Below are positions 43,653-51,734 of a DNA stretch of 64,000 nt, piece after piece (the first letter of the stretch is position 1; every line of letters begins with the position of its first letter). The stretch comes from Hymenobacter wooponensis (lineage in GTDB: Bacteria > Bacteroidota > Bacteroidia > Cytophagales > Hymenobacteraceae), in NCBI RefSeq assembly GCF_004745865.1, contig NZ_SRKZ01000004.1, forward strand, positions 1-64,000, given 5' to 3'. The notes under the pieces are model-generated. The model saw only the letters and a program-made list of their open reading frames with translations. It did not search any database and was not told the DNA's origin. The translations under genes were made by a program, and so were the position numbers.

Positions 43653-44618
43653 ATGCTAGTACCGCGGAGTATTTGCCCTTTGCTGGGGGTTATGCTGCTG
43701 ATATTTCTCTTCAGCTTTCAGCAGGCTATGGGCCAAGACGTAGGTAGTGGGGAGCCCACCGGCACTCCTGCCGATAGTACTACACGCCGTGGCGCCTTCA
43801 CGGCGGCACTCAGCTACGGCAGCAACTCCTCTTTCTTTGGTCGCACCCAAACTACCCGTTTCCCTTATTTAGCAGCTGACGTCAGCTACAAAACAACGGT
43901 GGGCATCTGGGGCTCCGTCACGAGCTACAACTTATTCAACACTACTACCTTAATTGACGAGACTGATATATCAGCTGGCTGGGATGGTGATTTATCCAAG
44001 TCAGTAGATGCTTCAGTGAGCTATTCGCGCTTTTTGTTCGCGCCCAATAGTCCGTTGGTTAAATCTAGTGTCAATAACTCCATCGATGGCTACATAGGCC
44101 TAGACTGGCGCTACATCTATACTCGCCTGAATGCCGCTTACTTATTTGGTGACAGCCATGACTTATTCCTGATTCTGGATAACTCACGTTACTTCGGGTT
44201 TGACAATGTGCTCACCTCAAAAGGGTACCTAGCCATTGAGCCCCGCGTGAGCGTTACAGCGGGAACCCAACGCTTTGTTATAACAAGCCAGGAGCAACAG
44301 CTGAAGCGCAATGGCAATAACAACGGCAATGGCAACGGGAACAGTGGTGGAAATGGGAATGGCAACGGCAATGGGAACGGAAACGGCAATGGAAATAGCG
44401 GTGGCAATGGAAATTCAGGGACTGTTACAGTTACCACTTCTACTACCAGTACCCGTTTTAAGCTATTGAACTACGAATTACGTGTACCGGTCACGTACTC
44501 ATTAGGAGCCGTATCGTGGCAGGTAGCGTGGCGCTATGCTATTCCCGTGAACTTGCTGCCCGACGACGTATCTGGAGCCCGTTCTTATTTCACTACCACC
44601 CTGTCGCTGAACTTGTAG
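43653..44618 (+). CDS. putative outer-membrane beta-barrel protein with Asn-Gly repeat
   Basis: The 321-residue product has a signal peptide ('MLLIFLFSFQQAMGQ') and strands of alternating residues with many Tyr/Ser ('FTAALSYGSNSSFFGRTQTT', in part), ending in the strand 'RSYFTTTLSLNL'. Residues of about 220-257 are an almost pure Asn-Gly repeat, set between two strand blocks. It could be a long surface loop; the DNA there is a GGNAAY-type repeat. The last Leu-Asn-Leu lacks the terminal aromatic. It sits 18 nt before the response-regulator gene. Confidence 0.6.
   Translation: MLVPRSICPLLGVMLLIFLFSFQQAMGQDVGSGEPTGTPADSTTRRGAFTAALSYGSNSSFFGRTQTTRFPYLAADVSYKTTVGIWGSVTSYNLFNTTTLIDETDISAGWDGDLSKSVDASVSYSRFLFAPNSPLVKSSVNNSIDGYIGLDWRYIYTRLNAAYLFGDSHDLFLILDNSRYFGFDNVLTSKGYLAIEPRVSVTAGTQRFVITSQEQQLKRNGNNNGNGNGNSGGNGNGNGNGNGNGNGNSGGNGNSGTVTVTTSTTSTRFKLLNYELRVPVTYSLGAVSWQVAWRYAIPVNLLPDDVSGARSYFTTTLSLNL
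44324..44425 (+). repeat. (AAYGGN)n-type repeat encoding Asn-Gly
   Basis: Imperfect 6- to 12-nt repeats of AATGG/AACGG encode the NG-rich loop of the preceding gene. Synonymous variation (AAT/AAC, GGC/GGG/GGA) shows that the protein repeat is kept while the DNA diverges. Confidence 0.75.
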
Positions 44619-44636
44619 CCCCTAGCTGCTCTCCCC

Positions 44637-45311
44637 ATGACTGTTTTAATTGTTGAAGACGAGCGCACCCTAGCCCGAGAGCTAGGTATCTTCCTGCACC
44701 AGCAAAACTTCACCTGCACCGTAGCGCGCACCGCCCGCGAAGCCCGTGAACAGCTCGCCGACACGCCCTTCGACTTTGTGCTGCTCGATCTAGGCCTGCC
44801 CGATGGCGATGGACTGCAACTACTGGCTGAGGCGAAGCAGAACGAGATAACCGCAGCCTTCATCGTTCTCACGGCTCGGGGGGCAGTAGAAGACCGTATC
44901 AGTGGCCTAGAGTTAGGTGCCGACGACTACTTAGCTAAGCCTTTCTCCTTGCCGGAGTTGCTGGCGCGCATGCACGCCATTACGCGCCGCCGTTTTGGCC
45001 TACACAAGCCCCTAGTGAACTGCGGGGCATTCCACCTAGACCTGCAAAGTCGGCGGGTGTTATTTGAGGATGAAGAAGTAGGCCTCTCAGTAAAGGAGTT
45101 TGACGTGCTGAGCTACCTAGTGCTACACAAAAACCGAGTGCTGACGCGCCTACAGCTAACCGAACACATTTGGGGCAATCTGCCCGCATCCGGCTTCGAT
45201 TCCAATTATATCGATGCGCACATAAAAAATTTGCGCAAAAAGCTGAGCCAGTATAGCGAGGTAGAGTGGCTAGAAACGGTGCGAGGCGTAGGCTATCGGG
45301 TGAAGCAATAA
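44637..45311 (+). CDS. OmpR-family response regulator
   Basis: This is a two-component DNA-binding regulator. The receiver domain has the acidic pair in 'LIVEDERTLA', the phospho-acceptor Asp51 in 'FVLLDLGLPDG', Thr of 'IVLTARG' and Lys of 'LAKPFSLPE'. The winged helix follows (about 125-224: 'LSVKEFDVLSYLVLHKNRVL', 'YIDAHIKNLRKKL', 'VRGVGYRVK'). At 224 residues it is full length. The cognate kinase gene is 174 nt downstream, after a small hairpin at 45315-45336. Confidence 0.95.
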   Translation: MTVLIVEDERTLARELGIFLHQQNFTCTVARTAREAREQLADTPFDFVLLDLGLPDGDGLQLLAEAKQNEITAAFIVLTARGAVEDRISGLELGADDYLAKPFSLPELLARMHAITRRRFGLHKPLVNCGAFHLDLQSRRVLFEDEEVGLSVKEFDVLSYLVLHKNRVLTRLQLTEHIWGNLPASGFDSNYIDAHIKNLRKKLSQYSEVEWLETVRGVGYRVKQ

Positions 45312-45314
45312 AGA

Positions 45315-45336
45315 GGTAGGCTAATGATAGCCTACC
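45315..45336 (+). terminator. weak hairpin between response regulator and kinase genes
   Basis: GGTAGGCTA pairs with TAGCCTACC around ATGA. No T-run follows, so it may be an attenuator or processing point inside the operon rather than a full terminator. Confidence 0.5.
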
Positions 45337-45485
45337 CATACTTCCTTGCCTTATGTGCTTGTGCTACGCGGGCAGTAAGTTATCTTGCTAGTTCCATTAC
45401 CATTCTGGTAACAGTTTGGTAGGGTAAACTATTGGCCGCCGGGAGGTAGTTAGTTCGGCGTTCCTTTCCCTGATTATTTGCGCTC

Positions 45486-46850
45486 TTGAAGCTTACCACT
45501 AAATTTTCTCTCTTCAATGCCCTCTCCCGTGGGGCCATTCTGCTGCTGCTGGTGGGCGTACTTCCGCTAGCCATGAGCCGACTGGCCTTGCTTACTACGG
45601 ATCAGCGGCTGGCCCAAAAGAAGGAGAAAGTACTGCACCTAATCCGCCGCAACGGTATTTCGGCCTTTATTGAGGGCGGGCAGTCCTCCTATGGTAGTTA
45701 CAACCTGCTAAAAGAGGAGTTTATATCCTTGGAAACCATACCACCCGGCCCGAAGATTGACGTTATCGAGGACTCGAAACGGGCGGTTGAGGATGAGATT
45801 GTGGAGTACCGAGTGCTCAGCTATTCTTTTGACCAAGGTGGTAAATATTACCTGCTAGAAATTGGGCGCAGCACCGGCAGCATTGGAGAAACTGAGCGCA
45901 ATTTCCGCAATTACGCCTTCTATATTCTCCTGATTGCTATTGCCTTAACCACTCTGGCCGACTTGGCTTTCTTCCGCTACTTGCTGGAGCCGTTCTACAC
46001 CATTATCAGGCAGCGACTAAAGAATGCGCATCACCCGGCCGCGTTCAATTTTGCTCCCATTCCCACGAATACCGACGATTTCCGCTACCTCGACGAGAGC
46101 CTGCGCGAAATGATGACTACTATTCAGGCCTCTTTTACTAAAGAGCGCAAGTTTATTGCTGACGCTTCGCACGAGCTACTCACGCCCCTAGCGGCTTTGC
46201 AGTATCGTTTCGACAACATGCTCACTGACGAGAGCCTTTCCAATGAAAATCTGCTGCGCGTGGTGGAGTCGCAGCGCACCGTGCACCGGCTGCGCACCAT
46301 CATCAAGTCGCTGCTGATGATTTCCAAGATTGAAAACGACCAGTTTGCCCGCACGGAAACTGTTTCGTTGAGTCAGTTGGTGGCCGAGGTGAGCGAAGAG
46401 GTACAGGACCGCCTCACGGTATTGGATCTAACTCTAACGCACGAGATTAAACCTGATTTTGAGGTAGTACACTGCAACCGTGGGCTGCTCTTTACCCTGC
46501 TGTTCAACTTGGTAAACAATGCCATCAAGTACAACCGTGAGGGTGGGCTGATTTATGTGCTGGGCCGTCCTGCTCTTACCACCGGTTACGAGCTGGAAAT
46601 CAGGGATACTGGCCTAGGCATCAGCAAAGAACAGTTGCCACGCCTGTTTCAGCGCTTCGACAAAGGTACCACCGCCGATTCCGACAGCTACGGCCTAGGC
46701 CTGTCCATCGTCCGGACCATTGCCGACCTGCATGGTATTAAGATTGAAGTAAACTCTATTGAAGGGCTAGGCACCTCCTTTCTGCTGAATTTTCCGACGC
46801 CGGAAGCCACTTCACAGCACGCCGGGGCCCAGCGCCATTCGTTGGGCTAG
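45486..46850 (+). CDS. sensor histidine kinase
   Basis: This is the membrane-bound sensor partner of the response regulator at 44637. TM1 (about 12-33) and TM2 (about 140-162) enclose a periplasmic domain of about 105 residues. The H box is 'DASHELLTPLAAL', with Leu where most kinases have Arg (SHELRTP); the N box is 'LVNNAIKYN', and the G boxes are 'RDTGLGI' and 'GLGLSIVRT'. The start codon is a TTG. The 454-residue protein has no clear HAMP signature. Its 3' end overlaps the opposing ADP-ribosylglycohydrolase gene by about 39 bp. The signal sensed is unknown. Confidence 0.92.
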   Translation: MKLTTKFSLFNALSRGAILLLLVGVLPLAMSRLALLTTDQRLAQKKEKVLHLIRRNGISAFIEGGQSSYGSYNLLKEEFISLETIPPGPKIDVIEDSKRAVEDEIVEYRVLSYSFDQGGKYYLLEIGRSTGSIGETERNFRNYAFYILLIAIALTTLADLAFFRYLLEPFYTIIRQRLKNAHHPAAFNFAPIPTNTDDFRYLDESLREMMTTIQASFTKERKFIADASHELLTPLAALQYRFDNMLTDESLSNENLLRVVESQRTVHRLRTIIKSLLMISKIENDQFARTETVSLSQLVAEVSEEVQDRLTVLDLTLTHEIKPDFEVVHCNRGLLFTLLFNLVNNAIKYNREGGLIYVLGRPALTTGYELEIRDTGLGISKEQLPRLFQRFDKGTTADSDSYGLGLSIVRTIADLHGIKIEVNSIEGLGTSFLLNFPTPEATSQHAGAQRHSLG

Positions 46851-47786
46851 GTCTTCAATATCAGTGCGCCGGGCCAGAACCGTGAGCCACTCTGCGGGTA
46901 TAGCAGCTTCGCCGTAATGGAGGGCGGCTAGGCCCCCCGTTACAGCACCTGTAGTGTCGGTATCATCGCCGAGGTTTACGGCCGCTAACACGGTTTCAGG
47001 GTAGGTATCGTAGCGCAGTAGGCACCATAAGGCCGCTTCCAGCGTGTGCATCACATAGCCGCCGCTGTTGATGGCGGTGACGGGCAGGTCGGGGAGACGG
47101 CCGCTGAGAATACGCTCAAAGTGGTCGGCTTCGCGAGCAGAGATAGTGAGCTTGTACAGTTGGGCCGGTGCTTCAGCGCATAGCGTGGTATAGGCCTACA
47201 TCGGGGTAAGTCCGGCGCGCAGGTATCGGGCCATTTCGAGATAGAAAAAGCAGGCCACTGCTGACCGAATGTGGCCGTGCGTTACGGCCGATACCTCGCA
47301 GATTCGTTGAAAAAGGCTCTCCAACGTGGCATCTGGGTGATAAAACGCCAAAGGCAAAATTCGCATCAGGGAGCCATTGCCGTTGCTGTATTCATCAGTG
47401 CCGCCGGCTCGTACCAAATCCGGCTTCGACTCTAACCGCTGGATAGCCTCTCGCGTTGTGATGCCAACATCGAATACGGAACCATGAGGCGTCCAGAAGT
47501 TATCGAAGTACCAGCGGCAGCAGTTACGGTCCACTTTTTTGAGGCTAAAGCCATCAGCAATGGCCTCCGCCAAACAAAATGTGAGCGAGGCATCATCGGA
47601 CCAGGTACCCGCGGGTTGGTTATGCGTCCCGTAGGCCTGCATGTGCACAACGGGCTGCTGCCGGCGGGCGGCGCGGCTTTGAAACTCGACGGGTACACCT
47701 AGCGCGTCACCCACTGCCAGGCCTAGCAGCGCCACTCTGATCTGTTGCTCCAGCAGCTTGTTACTAGAAGTTGCGATTGACTCCAC
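46812..47786 (-). pseudogene. ADP-ribosylglycohydrolase gene with in-frame TAG
   Basis: The gene encodes a DraG/ARH-type enzyme that removes ADP-ribose from proteins or small molecules. It starts at GTG 47786 ('LLGLAVGDALGVPVEF') and has the first metal motif 'GTWSDDASLTFCLAEAI' and 'GNGSLMRILPLAF'. At 47196-47198 the codon after 'LTPM' is TAG. In the same frame it resumes with 'AYTTLCAEAPAQLYKLTIS' and 'NSGGYVMHTLEAALW' and ends with the second metal motif 'NLGDDTDTTGAVTGGLAALH'. The truncated protein would lack the C-terminal metal Asp residues and be inactive. It may be a pseudogene, a sequencing error or a suppressed amber. It is 15 nt downstream of the HAD gene. Confidence 0.85.
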
Positions 47787-47801
47787 GCTATCACGAATAA
47801 G

Positions 47802-48491
47802 TTACGGACGGTTCTCTGCCAGTATAGGTAGTACTTCCCGCAGGCCTTGAATAATATAAGTGGGGTTCTGGGCCAGGCAATCGGCTTCCTGCCCAAAGCC
47901 ATAGCTGGCCCAGCACGAAGCTATACCGCAATTGCGGGCAAACTTCAGGTCGGTAGCCGTATCACCAATCATGAGCGTGCTGGTCAAGCTGTGCTCAGGA
48001 AAACGCGGTTGAATCAGTTCCGTGAACAGATCGGGAGCCGGTTTGAGAGCTACCCGCTCGCCCGTGGCTGTGGTGCTGCCATCACCGAGCACGAGCAACG
48101 CATACTGGCGCAGGCCTAGGCGGGACAGGGAATCAACTAAAATGGGTAAACCCTTGTTACTGAGCACTACAATATGCGCACCCTGGGCCGTGGCAGCCGC
48201 CAATACTTCCAACGCCCCCGGAAATGGCTGCACTAAGGGCTCAGCTTCGGTGGCATAGAGTTGACGATAAACCGGCAGCCAGTTATCGGGCAGGGCCGTG
48301 GGGCCGTCGGGGTAAAACAGCCCTAGAGTTTGCGCCAGCGGGAGCCCTTGGTGCACTACGCCTTCCAGTACCTCGTTTAGGGGTTCAGCGAGGCCTAGCT
48401 CCTGAAATGTGCGGCGCAGGGCGTGCCCAATGGCTTGCCGAGTATCACAAAGGGTTCCGTCGTAGTCAAAGAGCAATAAAGAATAAGGCAT
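47802..48491 (-). CDS. HAD-family phosphatase, phosphoglycolate-phosphatase-like
   Basis: The 229-residue protein has motif I 'LFDYDGTLCDT', a four-helix cap, motif II 'IVVLSNKGL', the motif III Lys in 'VALKPAPDLF' and motif IV 'LMIGDTATDLKFARNCG', as in Gph-type phosphatases. The ATG at 48491 directly precedes motif I and is preferred to the start at 48506. It is followed by the ADP-ribosylglycohydrolase gene, so both may be one operon. A possible role in clearing phosphorylated by-products of ADP-ribose turnover is a guess. Confidence 0.82.
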   Translation of the reverse strand: MPYSLLLFDYDGTLCDTRQAIGHALRRTFQELGLAEPLNEVLEGVVHQGLPLAQTLGLFYPDGPTALPDNWLPVYRQLYATEAEPLVQPFPGALEVLAAATAQGAHIVVLSNKGLPILVDSLSRLGLRQYALLVLGDGSTTATGERVALKPAPDLFTELIQPRFPEHSLTSTLMIGDTATDLKFARNCGIASCWASYGFGQEADCLAQNPTYIIQGLREVLPILAENRP

Positions 48492-48645
48492 ACAAGCAAG
48501 GCACAATGAGGCCCGAAAGTACGGGAGGATACCGGAAACCCTCCTATTAGCTCGGCCGTCATCGAGAAGAATCCCAGCGCACCAGCAGGTGGCCTAGTAG
48601 CCTTTGACGCTAGCATGGGGGGCTTCTTGCCGGCGGCTTCACCCA

Positions 48646-49155
48646 CTACATGGGCAGATTAGCCCGCTTAGCCCACTTTACTACAATCTGCTGGCTGGCA
48701 GAACGACCAATACGGATGGGAAAACACATGTGCTCAGCTTTGCCGGGGTTACTGTATACCGGCCCCGGTAGCGCAGCTACAGGGCAATACGAAAGATATG
48801 GCGGCCAATTGGTAGCATGTCGATGAAGATGCCCGTTTGGTGGCGCAGATACTCGCGGCGCACCTTGGAGGAGTTGCCGGCTGGCTTATTCTCATAGGAG
48901 CAGCCGGCGGAAGTAGGCACTCCTAGTGGCTGAATTCATCAGAAGGAAAGAAATCGACGGGCTGGGTGAAGAAGTATAGCTGAGCGTGGCAGATGCCTTT
49001 TTCATAGAGATGGCGGGATTGCGCGTCCGTCAGACGAAAATATTGGTGAGATGACTACTCCGACGAGCTTTAGCCAGCAGCTGTTGCGCAAAAGCTACCT
49101 GAGGCAAGCAGCCGAGCATAAATAGAAGAAAACTAAGGTGTAAGAATCTAGCCAT
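48646..49155 (-). pseudogene. decayed secreted protein, alpha-2-macroglobulin-like C-terminus
   Basis: The signal peptide 'MARFLHLSFLLFMLGCLPQV' starts at 49155. The coding sense then changes frame near 49040 ('YFRLTDAQSRHLYEKGICHA', then a TAG at 48923), changes again ('AGCSYENKPAGNSSKVRREY', 'GIFIDMLPIGRHIFRIAL', TAG at 48777) and shifts by one base near 48740, before 'RYRGRYTVTPAK' and 'EHMCFPIRIGRSASQQIVVK'. The last part resembles the final MG10-like domain of bacterial alpha-2-macroglobulins ('G.Y.V.PAKAE.MY.P'). At 510 bp it is far shorter than the usual 1,500-2,000 codons, so an internal deletion is likely. The family is a tentative call. Confidence 0.6.
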
Positions 49156-49312
49156 AACCTGTAGGGAATAAAATTTCTTTCCTGCAGGATGCGGTTGCGG
49201 AACTTTTTCCACGCCAAGGGCTAAGTTTTTTTCAATTGTCTCAGAATATGGCCAGACATTTGCCAAGCCTTCAACATCACTCGCACCTCCTCGCGCATTT
49301 CACTATTCATTT

Positions 49313-49579
49313 ATGGCAAGAATCTTTCTTCTCCTCTGGCTCTTTCTAATGGCGCTCGTTGACGCCAGCCCGGCACTAGCCGACCAAGGTGGCCCCGCTG
49401 CCCGCGCAAAAATGCGTGGCAAAGTGTACGTGCACCGTCCTAACTATAAATATTACTCACGCAGCAAGCGCACCAAAAAATCACGGCGCTGGTACCAGTT
49501 CTGGAAGCGTCGCAAAGCCAAGAAGGCTACTCCTGCTCCCGCTCGTCCTTCGCGTAACCAGACGCTCGGCGGTAGCTAA
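49313..49579 (+). CDS. small secreted basic protein A, unrecognised
   Basis: The 88-residue product has a signal peptide ending 'VDASPALA', then a very basic mature peptide of about 65 residues. Its key motif is 'ARAKMRGKVYVHRPNYKYY', then Lys/Arg/Trp-rich 'SRRWYQFWKRRKAKK'. The same motif occurs in protein B 180 nt downstream. There are no cysteines and no known domain. The predicted pI is very high. Confidence 0.65.
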   Translation: MARIFLLLWLFLMALVDASPALADQGGPAARAKMRGKVYVHRPNYKYYSRSKRTKKSRRWYQFWKRRKAKKATPAPARPSRNQTLGGS

Positions 49580-49596
49580 CAGTTAGTCTACTTATC

Positions 49597-49659
49597 TACC
49601 TACATACTAAACGGCGGCTCTTTCCTGGTGGGAAGGGGCCGCCGTTTAGTATGTAGGTA
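49597..49659 (+). terminator. 22-bp perfect hairpin between small proteins A and B
   Basis: Arms 49597-49618 and 49638-49659 pair perfectly. No T-run follows. It separates the paralogous genes, so each is probably transcribed on its own. Confidence 0.75.
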
Positions 49660-49755
49660 AATAGGGCCGGCCTAACGGCAAAACTTATTACAGGGTTGCG
49701 CAATTTTTGCGTGAGCTCCAGAGTTATTTAAACAACACTAATTCTGGTTTGCCTT

Positions 49756-49986
49756 ATGTACAGAATCCTCCTTCTATTTTTCGCGCTGTTGCTGGCCAGC
49801 AACGTCGAATCGGTAGCAGCTCGTCCTACGGCATATGCTCGGGCCAAAATGAAGGGCCGTAGTTACACACACCGTCCATTTTACAAAAAGTACAAAGGCC
49901 GTAAATCCAGCAAAAAACGCGGTTTTTTCAGTCGGAAAGGCGCTTCCAGCAAATCAACCTACCGCGTAGGCCACTCCACTCGGTAA
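49756..49986 (+). CDS. small secreted basic protein B, paralogue of A
   Basis: The 76-residue product has a signal peptide ending 'VESVAA' and the motif 'ARAKMKGRSYTHRPFYKKY', followed by 'KGRKSSKKRGFFSRKGASSK', both Lys/Arg-rich. The shared RAKM[KR]G..Y.HRP.YK.Y core with protein A shows an old tandem duplication. It ends at a bidirectional terminator. The function is unknown. Confidence 0.65.
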   Translation: MYRILLLFFALLLASNVESVAARPTAYARAKMKGRSYTHRPFYKKYKGRKSSKKRGFFSRKGASSKSTYRVGHSTR

Positions 49987-50006
49987 GTATTCCGGCACCA
50001 CACTGT

Positions 50007-50048
50007 AAAAGTGGGTCAGAGAGCTTCTATGCTTTCTGACCCACTTTT
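50007..50048. terminator. bidirectional terminator
   Basis: Arms 50007-50024 and 50031-50048 (18 bp, one mismatch) have an A-run on one side and a T-run on the other. They serve small protein B rightward and the RlaP gene leftward; the latter's stop abuts it. Confidence 0.85.
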
Positions 50049-51131
50049 TTAGTGGGCAGCTTGTGCGTACCAAGCTCTGCGCACTTGAACCAACAAATGA
50101 TCAGCCGCCAATTGATTGGGGGCAGCGGGTAAGTGAGAGGTAGCAAAGGCCGCCTCTACCTGCTCCAGCAGTGTCTCGGCCATTTGCAGCAGCTCCTCAT
50201 ACTGAAACTCACCTCGCCGAATCTGCAACAGAAACTCCCGATCGGGGCGGCGCACCTGCAGCTGACGCGTGAGGGCGATTTCCTGGGCCATGCGCAGCAG
50301 CCGAAACACGTGCAGCATGTTCTTGGCGTCGTAGTTTTTGCCGTGCTGCACCGTGTTCTGGTAGCGCTCGGCATTACGCTTCTGCACCCACTCATGGTAC
50401 TCCCGGTACACCCGGCAGTAGCTGCTGTAGCCGTTGCGGTTGAAGCTGAGGTAGGCCACCGGCTCCTCCCCCTTGGGTACGGAGGTAAGCTGCACGTCCT
50501 GTGAGGTTTCGGCGTCGCGCACTAGGCCTCGGTACCCTAACGTGGCAGTCGGGGAAGCATCCACAAACAGAGCGTACAGATCTGACAGGTGCGGCACATT
50601 AGCTAGGCCACACTGCTCGGCCGCCAGGTGTTGCTCAGCTAGCCACTGGCCTACGGGCTGAGCCCCGGCACCTACTGTCACGTAGCAAAAATCCAGCACC
50701 GACTTACGACCGGGTGGCTCCGGGTGGTTGATCTTCTTATTAAGCCCTCGAGCTTTCCGAATCTGAGCCGCAGCGTACTCCGCAAAGCTTTGGCGGCAAA
50801 GCTTCGACAGAAAGTCCTCGGCTCGGAAGCTCTCAAATAACGGATGCCGGAACACCACGCAATCAGCAGGCGTACCTAACAGCTCCAACACCGTGGGGTT
50901 GTTTTTGAGCAGTAGCTCCACGAAGCGACGCAGTTCATAAAAAACTTCGTCGTTGGTTTCATTCGCCACTTGCGGCACGTACTCCAGGCCGTAAAACTCA
51001 GCTTCGGGCAAAATAAATACCCCTTTCAGATCCGTATCGGAATGGGGCAGGTTGGTGCCGTAGGCGCGGCTGCCGCTGATGGCTTCAAAGAGAAGTAGCC
51101 CGCGCTGGCGCAGGTCAGAAATAGTGAGCAT
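50049..51131 (-). CDS. RlaP-type nucleotidyltransferase 1
   Basis: This is a member of the DNA-polymerase-beta superfamily branch PF10127 (RlaP, linked to RNA repair by Burroughs and Aravind). The catalytic signature is 'FEAISGSRAYGTNLPHSDTD', with GS and DxD metal ligands, then 'LKGVFILPEAEFYGL'. The C-terminal two-thirds are helical, with 'NGKNYDAKNMLHVFRLLRMA'-like 'HGKNYDAKNMLHVFRLLRMA', typical of the family. The ATG at 51131 directly precedes the domain; 360 residues. It is divergent from the GNAT gene, with 31 bp between the starts. The substrate nucleotide and RNA target are unknown. Confidence 0.82.
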   Translation of the reverse strand: MLTISDLRQRGLLLFEAISGSRAYGTNLPHSDTDLKGVFILPEAEFYGLEYVPQVANETNDEVFYELRRFVELLLKNNPTVLELLGTPADCVVFRHPLFESFRAEDFLSKLCRQSFAEYAAAQIRKARGLNKKINHPEPPGRKSVLDFCYVTVGAGAQPVGQWLAEQHLAAEQCGLANVPHLSDLYALFVDASPTATLGYRGLVRDAETSQDVQLTSVPKGEEPVAYLSFNRNGYSSYCRVYREYHEWVQKRNAERYQNTVQHGKNYDAKNMLHVFRLLRMAQEIALTRQLQVRRPDREFLLQIRRGEFQYEELLQMAETLLEQVEAAFATSHLPAAPNQLAADHLLVQVRRAWYAQAAH

Positions 51132-51162
51132 ATTTCTACGTGAGAGCAAGAATGATAGCAAG

Positions 51163-51639
51163 ATGCACAGCCAAGTACACCTAAGGCAGACCCAACAAGC
51201 CGACTTAGAGCATTTATTTCACTTTCAGCTTGATGAAGAGGCTGCTTACCTGGCAGCTTTTATGCCGGCAGACCATACCAACAAAGAAGCGTACTGCGAA
51301 AAATACACCCGGTTTCTGCGCGACCCGACTATCAACATGCAGACCATTATTGTTGGAGACACCATCGCGGGCAGCATCGCTAAGTTTATACTGGAGGGCG
51401 ACGCCGAAATTACGTGCTGGCTAGACCGGCGCTTTTGGGGTAAAGGAATTGCCACCACCGCAGTGAAGAATTTTCTAGCTACCGAAGGTACTAGGCCTCT
51501 TCTTGGGCGAGTTGCCTTTGACAACGTGGGCTCGCAGAGGGTCCTAGAAAACTGCGGGTTTGTAAAAATCGGCACTGATAAAGGATTCGCGAATGCGCGC
51601 CAGACAGAAATAGAAGAATTCATTTATCAGCTGAACTAG
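51163..51639 (+). CDS. GNAT-family N-acetyltransferase
   Basis: The 158-residue product has the GNAT acetyl-CoA-binding motif in the variant 'CWLDRRFWGKGIATTAVKNFL' (R/QxxGxG/A), with 'RVAFDNVGSQRVLENCGFVKIG' as the B-motif strand and helix. It resembles RimJ/RimL-type enzymes that acetylate amino groups, but the substrate is not known. The ATG at 51163 is chosen because the upstream frame overlaps the divergent RlaP gene. Confidence 0.85.
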   Translation: MHSQVHLRQTQQADLEHLFHFQLDEEAAYLAAFMPADHTNKEAYCEKYTRFLRDPTINMQTIIVGDTIAGSIAKFILEGDAEITCWLDRRFWGKGIATTAVKNFLATEGTRPLLGRVAFDNVGSQRVLENCGFVKIGTDKGFANARQTEIEEFIYQLN

Positions 51640-51734
51640 GGTGTGCGAGTAGCAGCAGGAACGACCCTTTTACCGCCTCTCAGGCCGTCTACTTGCCCTA
51701 GTGAAGATGGTTTCCATGGATGTACGCAGAACGT

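Noticed and set aside
48395-48646. Minus-strand reading frame of 83 codons between the HAD gene and the decayed secreted protein
   Set aside because: It overlaps the HAD gene start and the relic's 3' flank, and has no recognisable features.
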